The position numbers were made by a program, and so were the translations under genes. From DATGPD01 sp031423015 (lineage in GTDB: Bacteria > Planctomycetota > UBA1135 > UBA2386), in contig JANPER010000028.1 in the NCBI GenBank assembly GCA_031423015.1, positions 29,699 to 93,698 on the forward strand: a stretch of 64,000 nucleotides of DNA, read 5' to 3'. The notes under the pieces are model-generated. The model did no database searches and had not been told where the DNA came from. It saw only the letters and a program-made list of their open reading frames with translations. Each line of letters opens with the position of its first letter. Positions within the stretch are counted from its first letter, which is position 1. Shown piece by piece: positions 34,111 through 42,819 of this stretch.

Positions 34111-34279
34111 AGTCATGAGCCGCAAGTCGTTAGCCGTAAGTCCAGAACGCGGACAGGCGGCGGCGGTGAGGCGATCAGACAGCGGTCTGGGCCTTAGGGC
34201 TTACGTCTTACGGCTCATGACTCGCGGCAGAGCCGCCGAGCGGCTCGCTTCGCCTCTCGTTGGTTGCGGCTCTGCCGCG
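34111..34279 (-). repeat. Dispersed structured element, copy A (plus a diverged inverted partial copy)
   Basis: Read on the minus strand: 14-bp stem CGCGGCAGAGCCGC (34266-34279) / GCGGCTCTGCCGCG (34223-34236) with a 29-nt loop, then AGTCATGAGCCGTAAGACG, AAGCCCTAAG and CCAGACCGCTGTCTGA. Copy B at 46844-46964 has the same order and loop length. At 34111-34160 a diverged copy of the AGTCATGAGCCG tail lies in the opposite orientation, giving a large imperfect inverted repeat. The gap 34059-34396 holds only these elements and the hairpin before them. Confidence 0.8.
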
Positions 34280-34396
34280 CTGAGAGCGTGAGCAGAAGAT
34301 CGACCCGACGCGCCGCGGTGCGCGGCCTTGTTCGATGCGCGCGAGAATCTGCGACGCGGCCCCGTATCGTGCGTGCCTCTCTTCATTTTGAGCGGC

Positions 34397-35758
34397 ATGC
34401 GCGACAAGGTTCTGGTAGCGAACGGACAGGGTTTCTGGGGCGACTCGATTCTGGGGCCGATCCGGCTCGTACGCGAAGGGCCGCTGCACTATCTCACCCT
34501 CGACTATCTGGCCGAGGTGACGATGAGCATCATGCAGAAGCAGAAGAGCCGGAAGCCTGACTCCGGCTACGCGACTGACTTCTTGGCGATGCTCGACCGC
34601 ATGCTGCCGGAGTTGGTGGCAAAGAAGATCAAGGTCGTGGCCAACGCGGGCGGCGTGAACCCGCGCGCTTGCCTCAACGCGGTGGTTGCCTTGGCGCGCA
34701 AGAAGGGCATCAAGGGCTTGCGGGTCGGCATGATCGAGGGCGACGACGTGCTGACGCGCATTCCTGAGCTGCTGGCGCAGGGTGAGAAGCTCGCCAACAT
34801 GGATACCGGCGAACCGCTGACGCAGGTGCAAGACAAGATCTCGAGCGCCAACGTCTACATCGGCGCGCGCGCGGTGGCGGATTGTCTGGCGGCGGGCGCC
34901 GACATCGTGATCGGCGGGCGCATCACCGATCCGGCGCTGGTGGCGGGGCCGTTGGCGTTCGAGTTCGGCTGGAAAGACAACGATTGGGACAAGCTCGCGG
35001 CGGCGACGATCGCCGGTCACATCGTCGAGTGCGGCGCGCAATGCACCGGCGGCAACTTCAGCAGCTGGCGCGAAGTGAAAGACTACGTGCGCATCGGCTA
35101 TCCGATCATCGAGGCGCAGCCAGACGGCGTGTTCTATGTCACCAAGCATGCCGGCACCGGCGGCCTGATCGACACGCGCACGGTGACCGCGCAGTTGCTG
35201 TACGAGATGGGCGACCCGGCGCGCTACCTGGGGCCTGACTGCATCGCGCGCTTCGACACCATCCAGATGCAGCAGGACGGCCCCGACCGCGTGCGCGTGT
35301 TCGGCATCAAGGGGGAGCCGGCGACCAAGACGCTCAAGGTGTCGATCAGCTATCAGAACGGCTACAAGGCGAGCGGGCAGTTGACGGTGAGTGGCCCCGA
35401 CGCGGTGGCCAAGGCCAAGCTGTGCGCCGACATCGTGTTCGGTCGCCTGGCACTCGACGGCGTGACCTTCGCGCCGCACGAAAAGTGCGTCGAGATCCTC
35501 GGCAGCGGCGTATGCCACGAAGGCATCGTGCCGGCAGCCGAGCCGCCGGAGGTGGTGCTGCGCCTGGGCGTGAAGTGCCACGACGAAGCCAAGTGTGACC
35601 GCTTCGGCATGGAGATCGTGCCGCTGGTGACCAGCGGCCCGCCCGGCGTAACCGGCTTTGCTGGCGGCCGACCCAAGGCCAGCGAGATCATCAGCTACTG
35701 GCCAGCGTTGTTGGATCGCAACAAGGTGAAGACCACTGTGCACGTGGAGACGGTGTGA
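34397..35758 (+). CDS. AtuA-family (DUF1446) acyl-CoA/terpene-utilisation protein
   Basis: 453 aa from ATG 34397. Matches the DUF1446 pattern: VLVANGQGFWGDS, DYLAEVTMSIM, VVANAGGVNPRACL, GADIVIGGRITDPALV, and GAQCTGGNFSS. AtuA-family proteins occur in acyclic-terpene and branched acyl-CoA utilisation clusters; the chemistry is not established. In many genomes the family is fused to the small domain encoded here by the next gene; the two are split but coupled (GTGA at 35755). The operon continues with a phosphotransacetylase-like enzyme and a fatty-acid-hydroxylase-like membrane protein. Confidence 0.82.
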   Translation: MRDKVLVANGQGFWGDSILGPIRLVREGPLHYLTLDYLAEVTMSIMQKQKSRKPDSGYATDFLAMLDRMLPELVAKKIKVVANAGGVNPRACLNAVVALARKKGIKGLRVGMIEGDDVLTRIPELLAQGEKLANMDTGEPLTQVQDKISSANVYIGARAVADCLAAGADIVIGGRITDPALVAGPLAFEFGWKDNDWDKLAAATIAGHIVECGAQCTGGNFSSWREVKDYVRIGYPIIEAQPDGVFYVTKHAGTGGLIDTRTVTAQLLYEMGDPARYLGPDCIARFDTIQMQQDGPDRVRVFGIKGEPATKTLKVSISYQNGYKASGQLTVSGPDAVAKAKLCADIVFGRLALDGVTFAPHEKCVEILGSGVCHEGIVPAAEPPEVVLRLGVKCHDEAKCDRFGMEIVPLVTSGPPGVTGFAGGRPKASEIISYWPALLDRNKVKTTVHVETV

Positions 35759-36075
35759 CCATGAGCAAGCGCAAGCTCTCCGACATCGCGTACGCGCGTT
35801 CTGGCGACAAGGGTGACGGCAGCAACGTGGGCGTCTACGCCAAGACGCCGGCCGACTATGAGGTGCTGAAGAAGCTGCTCACCCCCGCACGCGTGAAGGA
35901 GCACTTCAAGGCCATCTGCAAGGGCGAGGTGATCCGCTACGAGGCGCCCAACCTGCTGGCGCTCAACTTCATCCTGCGCGACAGTCTCGGCGGCGGCGGC
36001 AGCGAGAGCCTCAAGACCGACGCCCAGGGCAAGACCCATGGGTTGGCGATGCTCGAGATGGAGATCGGGACATAA
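35755..36075 (+). CDS. AtuA-like ferredoxin-fold domain protein
   Basis: 106 aa from GTG 35755 (overlapping the upstream stop, GTGA) or 104 aa from ATG 35761. Contains the family stretch LSDIAYARSGDKGDGSNVGV and the end NLLALNFILRDSLGGGGSES, LKTDAQGKT. It is the small partner or C-terminal domain of AtuA-like proteins, so it probably forms a complex with the product of 34397. Its stop codon directly abuts the GTG of the next gene. Confidence 0.8.
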   Translation: MTMSKRKLSDIAYARSGDKGDGSNVGVYAKTPADYEVLKKLLTPARVKEHFKAICKGEVIRYEAPNLLALNFILRDSLGGGGSESLKTDAQGKTHGLAMLEMEIGT

Positions 36076-36987
36076 GTGTCTGACACATTCGTACTGCAGC
36101 TGCACGCGCGGGCGCGCGAGGCGCGCAAGCGGGTCGTGCTGCCGGAGGTTGGCGATGAACGCACGCGGCGGGCGCGCGATCGCCTGCGGGAGTTGGGCCT
36201 TGTGGACGTGGTGTGGGTCGAAGACCCCGCGCGCGATCCGCGCGGCGCGGATGTCGCGGCGCACATCTGGGCGCGCCGCAAGGCCAAGGGAATGACGCAA
36301 GGCGAGGCCGAGACGCTGGCGCGCGATCCGATCTTCTTTGCCGCGGGGCTGGTAGCGCTCGGCCACGCCGACGCATGCGTCAGCGGCGCGATGCACGCCA
36401 CCGCGCACGTGCTCCGCGCCGGGTTGTATTGCATCGGCACCGCGCCAGGCATTCCCGTGGTGTCGTCGACGTTCCTGATGGTGCGCGGCGACGAGGTGTT
36501 GTCCTACGCCGACTGCGGCGTCGTGCCGGACCCGGACGCGCAACAGCTCGCGGCGATCGCCGCGTCGACGGCGCAGAGTCATCGCTTGCTCACCGAGCAA
36601 GAGCCGCGCGTCGCGTTCTTGTCGTTCTCGACCAAAGGCAGCGCTGAGCACGCGCGCGTCGACAAGGTACGCGCCGCGACCCGCGCCTTTGCCGAGCGAT
36701 GGCCCGACATCGCCGCCGACGGCGAACTCCAATTCGACGCCGCGTACGTGCCCGAGATCGCCGCGCGCAAGGCACCGCAAAGCAAGGTCGCCGGCCGCGC
36801 CAACGTGTTCGTGTTCCCCGACCTCGACGCCGGCAACCTCGCTTACAAAATCACGCAGCGGCTTGGCGGCTTCATGGCGTTCGGCCCCATCGTGCAGGGG
36901 CTAGCGAAGCCGTGTTTGGACCTATCGCGCGGGTGCTCGGCTGACGACATCGTGAACGTCGCCGCGATCGCGGCAGTGATGGCGTGA
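36076..36987 (+). CDS. Phosphate acetyl/butyryltransferase family protein
   Basis: 303 aa, GTG 36076 immediately after the previous TAA. The PTA_PTB fold is seen from residue ~12: RKRVVLPEVGDERTRRA, DACVSGAMHATAHVLRAGL, FLSFSTKGSAEH, LQFDAAYVPEIAARKAPQS, ANVFVFPDLDAGNLAYKI. It transfers acyl groups between CoA and phosphate; acetyl is the default guess. The first seven residues MSDTFVL come from a half copy of the palindromic repeat (13208, 52591), so the start has been remodelled by that element. GTGA overlap with the next gene. Confidence 0.87.
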   Translation: MSDTFVLQLHARAREARKRVVLPEVGDERTRRARDRLRELGLVDVVWVEDPARDPRGADVAAHIWARRKAKGMTQGEAETLARDPIFFAAGLVALGHADACVSGAMHATAHVLRAGLYCIGTAPGIPVVSSTFLMVRGDEVLSYADCGVVPDPDAQQLAAIAASTAQSHRLLTEQEPRVAFLSFSTKGSAEHARVDKVRAATRAFAERWPDIAADGELQFDAAYVPEIAARKAPQSKVAGRANVFVFPDLDAGNLAYKITQRLGGFMAFGPIVQGLAKPCLDLSRGCSADDIVNVAAIAAVMA

Positions 36988-37793
36988 ACTACCTGTACTG
37001 GCTCCTCGGTATCTCGCTGTGCTTCGCCGTCGCCGAGCGACTGAGGCCGGCCCGACCCGCGCAGCCGTTGCTGCGCCGACAGCTCGTCAACGACCTGTTC
37101 TATCTGCTGTTCAACGGCCACTTCTACGCGGTGCTCGCCGGCGCGCTGGTGGGCCTCGTGGTCGAGCACAGCAGCCGCATCCTTGCCGCCGCGTCGCTGG
37201 TGCCTGAGCGCGGCTGGCTCGACACGCAGCCGTTCGTGCTGCAGTTCGGCGTGTACCTGATGGTCGGCGACTTCTTGCAGTGGTGCGTGCACAACCTGCT
37301 GCACCGCGTGCCGTGGCTCTGGCAGTTCCACAAGGTGCATCACTCGATCCACGCGATGGACTGGGCCGGCAACTTCCGCTTTCACTGGGTCGAAGTCGTG
37401 GTCTACCGATCGCTGCTGTTCCTGCCGCTCACCTGGCTCGGCGGCTCGTCAGCGCCGCTTTTCGCCGTCGCGGTGTTCAGCACCGCCTGGGGCCACTTCA
37501 ACCACGCCAACCTGGGCGTCGACATCGGCCGCTTGGGCTACCTGTTCAACAGCCCGCGCATGCACCTTTGGCACCACGACAGCTCCGACGAAGGCGGTGT
37601 CGCCAAGAACTTCGGGATCGTGCTGAGCCTCTGGGACTTCGTGTTCGGCACCGCCTACTGGCCGCGCGACCGCGCGCCCGCCGCGCTCGGCTATCCCGGT
37701 GACGCTGAGATGCCTGTCGATCTACCGCGGCAATTGGTGTTTCCGCTGTGGCGCGCGCGCGGCTCACGCCCGGCGACGCAACCAGGCGACTGA
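36984..37793 (+). CDS. Sterol desaturase/fatty acid hydroxylase family membrane protein
   Basis: 269 aa. The di-iron histidine boxes are complete: His103xxxHis107, His116xxHisHis120 and His194xxHisHis198, with His171 and His174 between. Three to four membrane segments (YWLLGISLCFAVAERL, YAVLAGALVGLVVE, LFLPLTWLGG). It would hydroxylate or desaturate a lipid at the membrane face using O2. It is the last gene of the AtuA/phosphotransacetylase operon, which suggests work on a branched or isoprenoid lipid; that link is inference. Confidence 0.87.
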   Translation: MNYLYWLLGISLCFAVAERLRPARPAQPLLRRQLVNDLFYLLFNGHFYAVLAGALVGLVVEHSSRILAAASLVPERGWLDTQPFVLQFGVYLMVGDFLQWCVHNLLHRVPWLWQFHKVHHSIHAMDWAGNFRFHWVEVVVYRSLLFLPLTWLGGSSAPLFAVAVFSTAWGHFNHANLGVDIGRLGYLFNSPRMHLWHHDSSDEGGVAKNFGIVLSLWDFVFGTAYWPRDRAPAALGYPGDAEMPVDLPRQLVFPLWRARGSRPATQPGD

Positions 37794-37982
37794 TCGACCG
37801 CGCCGCAACGCTTTCGCGAGTTCGCCGCGCCGTTCCTGTAACGCCGTGCGCCGCTGTTGCGCTGAGCGGTCGACCCGTGCGGCGTCGCTTCCCTCGTCCC
37901 ACAGTTTTTGGCGAGGGGACGGTTCGCTGCGCGGGGGGTCTCGTCCTTCTGGACACAGAACTCCTTTTCAAGAACTACGACA

Positions 37983-39218
37983 ATGCAACTCCAACCTCGA
38001 TCCCACTTCTTCGCCCACCTCAGCCTCGTATCGCTCTCCCTGCTGCCACTCGCGTGCAGCAGCGGTGGCGGCGGCGCCGCCGCCGGCAGCGGCAACAACA
38101 ACCAACCGCTGACTGCGGCTGACCTCGACGGCCGCTGGAACATCACCACGCGCGTCGCCACCGTCACCGGCACTCCTTCGAGGAATGAGACCGTGGGGCA
38201 GACCAGCACCTTCCTCGTGACCATCACCCTGAGCGGCAGCACGGTCGTCATCCGCAGCGCCGATGGCTCGGTCGACAACGCGCGCCTCGACGGCAGCCGC
38301 GTGCGAGCCTCGATGGATGTGCAGAACCCACCGCTGATCGCCACCACCGTGACCGACTTCGGCGTCGTCAACCGCCAGCTCGACGGCACCTTCACCACGA
38401 CCGAAAGGAACAACGGCGCGGTCGTGAGCACTGTGGTCGAACGCTTCACCGGCGCGCGCGCCGCGGCTGCGGCCGTCGACACCTTCTTGTCGAACGTGCA
38501 GCTCAACGGCGGCATCGCCGCGACACGGATGACCGGCGCGCCCCCGGCCGCCGGCAACGGACCCGCCGTGGTCCCCACCAGCCCGGGCACCGTGATCAAC
38601 GGCGGCACCAGCCAGGTGGCGATCAACTGCGCGAGCGGCATCGACGCGCTCTTGGTGTCGGTCGCAGGGACCGACGGTCACTACCGCATCCCGCTGGGCT
38701 CGGTGCAGAACCTGATCAACCTGGTGGTGTCGTTCGGCGCCGACATCCCGAGCGAGAACTTCCAGTGTGTGTACGCCGGCGAACGCAACGGCCAGGTCGG
38801 GCCACCCTCGCCGGCGACCGTCGTCCGCCGCGGTGTCGGCACCGGCCGCGTGCAGCTCAACCTGTCGTGGGACTCGCGCGCCGATCTCGACCTGCACCTG
38901 ATCGAGCCGAGCGGTACCGAGATCTGGTATGGCGCCACCACCTCGCCGAGCGGCGGCGCGTTGGACCTGGACTCGAACGCAGGCTGCAGCGCCGGCATCA
39001 GCAACGAGAACGTCACCTACGGCAGCGTCATGCCCCCCTCGGGTGAGTACATCGTGCGTGTCGACAACTTCGACGCCTGCAACGCAGAGGCCTCGAACTT
39101 CGTCGTGCGCATCAACATCGAGGGCCGGCCACCGATGGTGTTCAACGGCACTATGACGGGTGCTGGGTCAGGCGCTGGCGCTGGTGGCGGTCAAGAGATC
39201 GCGCGCTTCAGCTTTTGA
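37983..39218 (+). CDS. Lipoprotein with C-terminal DUF2135/YfaP-like domain
   Basis: 411 aa from ATG 37983; lipoprotein signal ending LLPLACSS, then a Gly/Asn-rich tether. Residues ~45-170 form one beta domain (DLDGRWNITTRVATVTG, TTTERNNGAVVSTVVERF) like lipid-binding or lipocalin-type strands. Near the end is the LSWDSRADLDLHLIEPSGTE ... SGEYIVRVDNFDAC pattern of DUF2135 (YfaP) domains, often surface-exposed. Function unknown. A 189-bp gap upstream (37794-37982) shows no gene. Confidence 0.8.
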   Translation: MQLQPRSHFFAHLSLVSLSLLPLACSSGGGGAAAGSGNNNQPLTAADLDGRWNITTRVATVTGTPSRNETVGQTSTFLVTITLSGSTVVIRSADGSVDNARLDGSRVRASMDVQNPPLIATTVTDFGVVNRQLDGTFTTTERNNGAVVSTVVERFTGARAAAAAVDTFLSNVQLNGGIAATRMTGAPPAAGNGPAVVPTSPGTVINGGTSQVAINCASGIDALLVSVAGTDGHYRIPLGSVQNLINLVVSFGADIPSENFQCVYAGERNGQVGPPSPATVVRRGVGTGRVQLNLSWDSRADLDLHLIEPSGTEIWYGATTSPSGGALDLDSNAGCSAGISNENVTYGSVMPPSGEYIVRVDNFDACNAEASNFVVRINIEGRPPMVFNGTMTGAGSGAGAGGGQEIARFSF

Positions 39219-39259
39219 ACCGCGGCGTGCGCTTCGCGCGCTTTGAGTAGACCACTGCC

Positions 39260-40666
39260 ATGCGACGATCTTTTTCATCTGCAAGCGTCGGACAGCGCTG
39301 CTTGCTCTTGCTGGTTGCTGGCAGCGGGTTGGCGCTCGCCGCACTCGCGCTGCGCGAGGCGGCGACGGTGACCTTGGTCGAGAGTGACGCCGGCACCGCG
39401 GCCGTAGGCAGCAACGATGCGGCACCGCCGCTCGTGCTGCGGACCGAAGCGACCGCCAAACTGGAGCAGCCGCGGTCACGGCTGACGAACGACTCCGAGC
39501 CCGCGCGAGAACCACAACTCGCGAAGCCGACCGCGCAGCTCTTGGTCCGAGTCGACGCCGAGCCTGAACGTGCGCGCCGGGTGTGCCTGGTGATGACCGA
39601 GACGTCGCGCGCGACGCCAACGGTGATCGAGTCACAGCGCACCGACGAAGGCGGGGAGACTCGCTTCGCGCCGTGCAAGACCAGTGACACGACCGCCGCG
39701 GTCGACTTCGGCTTTCCAACCTGTGGCGCGTACGCACAACCCATCGACGCCACGACGCGCGCCACCACGCTCGTCTTGCCCGAGCTTGGCATGCTGCGCT
39801 TGCGCGTTGTGGAGGGCGAAGACTCTCCCCTCACGCAGCCCGCTACCGCCGAAGTGCGGGTGCTGGACGCGATTCCGCCGGCCACGCGCACGCACATCCA
39901 GCTGCTCGCCGATGGCCAGGGCTGCCTCGTGGTCGAAGCGGCGGCCCTCGATCTCGAGGTGCGCATCACCACCGCCGATGGTCGTGTGTCCCAGCCGGTC
40001 CGCGTGCGGGGCCCGGCGGTCGTCGGCGGTGACAGTCAATGTTGCATCAAGCTGCCCGCGCCGCGCATCCTGCGCGCGCGCCTGCTGGATGGACGCGGTC
40101 AAGTGTTGGCGCAGGCCAAGGTCGCCGTGCACGTCGAAGGCAGCGGCGCTCGCCTGGCGGGCGATGTGATCGCCGACCAGCAGGGCGTCGTCGCGTTCCG
40201 CGCGCCTGCCTCTCCCGGTCGCGGGCGCAACCTCGGCCTCATGTTCCTGGCACATGACGCGACTGACAGACCCTGGCAGGGACGCGCCTTCGTCGACCTG
40301 CAGCCCGACGCCAGTCCCATGCTCGGCGACGTGTTCCTGCATGAGCCGCCCACGATCGTCGCCGGTGTCTGCGTCGACCGCGATGGCCTTCCCCGCAGCG
40401 ATGTCGTGCTGCGCCTGCAGGCTGAGCAATCGATGGCGACGGACAAGAGCGGACGGCGCACCGACGCGTGGGTCGACCTTCCCTTCGCGCCCGTGATCTG
40501 CCAAGCCGACGGCCGCTTCTGCGCGCTGGGCAACGCCCCGCCGGACTGTCGCCTGCGGCTGATCGCGTTGGGACAGAACGTGCCGCCACACGTGTTCGAG
40601 GCCGGCGCCGCGAACGTGCGCGTCGTGTTGCCTGGCCGTATCGGATGGCCGGGGGCAAGGCCGTGA
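39260..40666 (+). CDS. Membrane-anchored protein with carboxypeptidase-regulatory-like domains
   Basis: 468 aa. One N-terminal hydrophobic helix (LLLLVAGSGLALAALAL) acts as uncleaved anchor or signal. The rest is a string of beta-sandwich repeats (LRARLLDGRGQVLAQAKVAV; VAGVCVDRDGLPRSDVVLRL), the planctomycete carboxypeptidase-regulatory-like type. It ends with VVLPGRIGWPGARP; a further strand that usually closes the last domain seems short, so slight 3' truncation is possible. Function unknown. Confidence 0.72.
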   Translation: MRRSFSSASVGQRCLLLLVAGSGLALAALALREAATVTLVESDAGTAAVGSNDAAPPLVLRTEATAKLEQPRSRLTNDSEPAREPQLAKPTAQLLVRVDAEPERARRVCLVMTETSRATPTVIESQRTDEGGETRFAPCKTSDTTAAVDFGFPTCGAYAQPIDATTRATTLVLPELGMLRLRVVEGEDSPLTQPATAEVRVLDAIPPATRTHIQLLADGQGCLVVEAAALDLEVRITTADGRVSQPVRVRGPAVVGGDSQCCIKLPAPRILRARLLDGRGQVLAQAKVAVHVEGSGARLAGDVIADQQGVVAFRAPASPGRGRNLGLMFLAHDATDRPWQGRAFVDLQPDASPMLGDVFLHEPPTIVAGVCVDRDGLPRSDVVLRLQAEQSMATDKSGRRTDAWVDLPFAPVICQADGRFCALGNAPPDCRLRLIALGQNVPPHVFEAGAANVRVVLPGRIGWPGARP

Positions 40667-40784
40667 GCCAGATCTGATCCGGCACGTCCGGTCCGTCTGA
40701 TCGTGCCGAGGTCATCCGCGACAACGCCGCAGCGACTGCGTGACGACGAAACCTCAGCCCTCGCGAAGCGTGCCCTGCCGGTGC

Positions 40785-40790
40785 TAGCAT
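40785..40790 (+). promoter_or_regulatory. -10 box (TAGCAT) for second mntA, leaderless
   Basis: TAGCAT is 6 nt before the GTG at 40797 and lies in TGCTAGCATCC, the same 11 bp as before the first mntA (8023-8033). Confidence 0.5.
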
Positions 40791-40796
40791 CCAGTC

Positions 40797-41216
40797 GTGC
40801 AGCACACGCCAAACCTCGACGCGATCAAGCGAGTGCTAGGCAACGGCCCGCCGCTTCGCCTTGCCGTGCTGTTTGGATCCGGGGCTCGCGGCACGCTTCG
40901 ACCCGACAGCGACCTCGACATTGGCATCGTGCCTAAGGACGCCGATCTCACGTTCAACGCCGAAGCGGACCTGCAGACGGCGCTCGAGCAAGCGTGCGGC
41001 CGAACCGTCGACCTGGTGCGCTTGGACAACGCTTCGACTCTGCTGCGCGGACAGGTCGCGCGCGACGCTCACCTCCTACTCGAAGCGAGCCGAGGTGAGT
41101 TCGTCCGGTTTCAGGTGACCGCGACGATCGAGTATCTCGACTTCCTACCCTCTTATGACTCGGCGGCCGAGCGCTTCCGGCAGAGTCTGATCCGGCACGC
41201 CAATCCCGCCCGATGA
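40797..41216 (+). CDS. mntA: MntA-type nucleotidyltransferase antitoxin (second locus)
   Basis: 139 aa from GTG 40797. The GSx10DxD signature is intact (Gly27-Ser28, Asp39, Asp41). The C-terminal part ends FRQSLIRHANPAR. Overlaps hepT by ATGA. Overall organisation matches the locus at 8038, with an identical 11-bp promoter core, yet the proteins are clearly diverged, so the loci are not recent duplicates. Predicted to AMPylate its partner, if the partner still needs it. Confidence 0.87.
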   Translation: MQHTPNLDAIKRVLGNGPPLRLAVLFGSGARGTLRPDSDLDIGIVPKDADLTFNAEADLQTALEQACGRTVDLVRLDNASTLLRGQVARDAHLLLEASRGEFVRFQVTATIEYLDFLPSYDSAAERFRQSLIRHANPAR

Positions 41217-41641
41217 CCGATCGCCGACTCCTGCTGAAGAAGATTGCGCGGCTGCGGGAGAACCTGAGGTTGCTCGAACAGCGTCGGACGCCGTCGATCG
41301 ATGAGTTCCGCAGCCGCGACAAGCAGGATCTCGCTGCGCTCGCTTTCATCGTCACGATGCAGGAGGCCATCGACATCGCCATGCACGTCGCGGCGGACGA
41401 CAGGTTGGGCTTGGCCGGCTCGTACGGCGAGTCGTTCCTGTTGCTGGCACGCAACGGCGTGATCGCACAAGAGGTCGGCCAACAACTCGGCCGGATGGTT
41501 CAGGTGCGCAACCGAATCGTGCAGGGCTACTTGTCGATGGACTTCGAGGTCTTCTGGCGCGATCTACCCGGGGGGATCGCCGCGCTCAACGAGTTCGCGG
41601 TCGCGCTTGCGTTGCGCGCCGGGCCACCGTCCGATCCGTAG
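41213..41641 (+). CDS. hepT: HepT-like protein with altered catalytic motif
   Basis: 142 aa HEPN-type helical protein. The Rx4HxY motif reads R99-NRIV-Q104-G-Y106: the catalytic His is Gln (codon CAG at 41522-41524), one base from CAC. The AMPylation-target Tyr106 and Arg99 remain. By family knowledge loss of the His should abolish RNase activity, so this may be a dead toxin, a decoy or an antidote. Coupled to mntA by ATGA. A base-call error is the alternative. Confidence 0.82.
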   Translation: MTDRRLLLKKIARLRENLRLLEQRRTPSIDEFRSRDKQDLAALAFIVTMQEAIDIAMHVAADDRLGLAGSYGESFLLLARNGVIAQEVGQQLGRMVQVRNRIVQGYLSMDFEVFWRDLPGGIAALNEFAVALALRAGPPSDP

Positions 41642-41653
41642 CTCAGAAGCGCC

Positions 41654-42181
41654 ATGATCCACATCGCACGTCCCGCCCCCACCGAGCACGCCGAGTACTA
41701 CTACAACTACGTCGGGCAGGTCCCCGGCGATGACGCGATGAGTCACCTCGTCGCGCAGGCGGCGGCAACCCACGACCTCCTGGTCGGCGTCGGCGAGGAA
41801 CGCTCGGCGCACCGCTACGCGCCGGGCAAGTGGAGCATCAAGCAAGTCGTTGGCCACTTGATCGACGGCGAGCGCCTGTTCGCGTATCGCGCGCTGGCGT
41901 TCGCGCGCCGCGACCAAGGCGCCCTGCCGTCGATGGAACAAGACGAGTGGATGGCCGCTGCTGACTTCGACGAGCGCAGCTTTGCCAGCCTGGTCGAAGA
42001 GTTCCGCTGCGTGCGCGCCGCGACGATCCCGTTCTGCATGAACCTCAGCCAGGACGCACTCACGCGCACCGGCATCGCCAGCGGCAATCGCTTCACCGTG
42101 CGCAGCCTGGTGTGGATCGTGGCCGGGCACGAGATGCACCACCTTCGCATCCTGCGCGACCGCTATGGAGTCCACGCATGA
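41654..42181 (+). CDS. DinB-family putative metal-dependent protein
   Basis: 175 aa four-helix-bundle protein. Metal ligands are apparent: His in KQVVGHLIDGERLF and the pair in HEMHHLRILRDR near the end. DinB/YfiT-like proteins include thiol-dependent transferases and many of unknown role. It starts 12 bp after hepT and overlaps the HD gene by ATGA, forming a small run with the second MntA/HepT locus. Confidence 0.82.
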   Translation: MIHIARPAPTEHAEYYYNYVGQVPGDDAMSHLVAQAAATHDLLVGVGEERSAHRYAPGKWSIKQVVGHLIDGERLFAYRALAFARRDQGALPSMEQDEWMAAADFDERSFASLVEEFRCVRAATIPFCMNLSQDALTRTGIASGNRFTVRSLVWIVAGHEMHHLRILRDRYGVHA

Positions 42182-42774
42182 GGCGAGCCGACGCCGAGGC
42201 CCTCTTGCGGCAGATGACACAAGGCCAAAGCCTGCTCCGGCACGCGCGCGCCGTCGAGATCGTGATGCGAGCGCAGGCCCGCGCGCGCGGCGGTGACGAA
42301 GAGCAGTGGGGCATCGCCGGCATGCTGCACGACGCCGACTACGAAAAGTGGCCAGCCGAGCACCCAAGCCGCATCGTCGCCGCCCTGCGCGAGCGCCACG
42401 AGGCCGACCTCGCCGACGCCATCGCCGCGCATTACACCAAGTGGCAACAACCGTACACGACGCCCATGGCCAAGGCCCTGGTCGCCAGCGACGAACTCAC
42501 GGGCTTCGTCATGGCGTGTTCCCTCGTGCGCCCCGACCGCATCCTCGGCCTCGAAGTGAAGAGCGTGCTCAAGCGCTTCAAGGAGCCCAAGTTTGCCGCC
42601 ACCGTGGAACGCGACGAAGTGCTCCGCGGCTGCGAAGTGCTCGGCGTGACGCTCGAAGACCAGGCCCGCTTCATCATCGAAGCCTTGCGCCCGCACGCGA
42701 TCGAACTTGGGCTGGCTCCTGGTTCGGGCGCTCCCGAGACGCCACGCGCCACGCTATCAGACGGCGCCAAGTGA
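42178..42774 (+). CDS. HD-domain protein
   Basis: 198 aa from ATG 42178 (ATGA with the DinB gene). HD phosphohydrolase elements: LLRHARAVEIVMRAQAR, GMLHDADYEKWPAEHPSRI, and a helix with AIAAHYTKWQ. It belongs to the HDIG-type small hydrolases similar to those acting on nucleotides; the substrate is unknown. Convergent with the large kinase gene, from which a short hairpin separates it. Confidence 0.82.
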   Translation: MRRADAEALLRQMTQGQSLLRHARAVEIVMRAQARARGGDEEQWGIAGMLHDADYEKWPAEHPSRIVAALRERHEADLADAIAAHYTKWQQPYTTPMAKALVASDELTGFVMACSLVRPDRILGLEVKSVLKRFKEPKFAATVERDEVLRGCEVLGVTLEDQARFIIEALRPHAIELGLAPGSGAPETPRATLSDGAK

Positions 42775-42775
42775 C

Positions 42776-42797
42776 CCGCCCGGTGTTGGAAGGGCGG
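42776..42797. terminator. Short hairpin between convergent genes
   Basis: CCGCCC (42776-42781) and GGGCGG (42792-42797) with a 10-nt loop, between the stops at 42774 and 42820. No T-run. Confidence 0.45.
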
Positions 42798-42819
42798 CCA
42801 GTAGGAAGCAGCGCGACGG

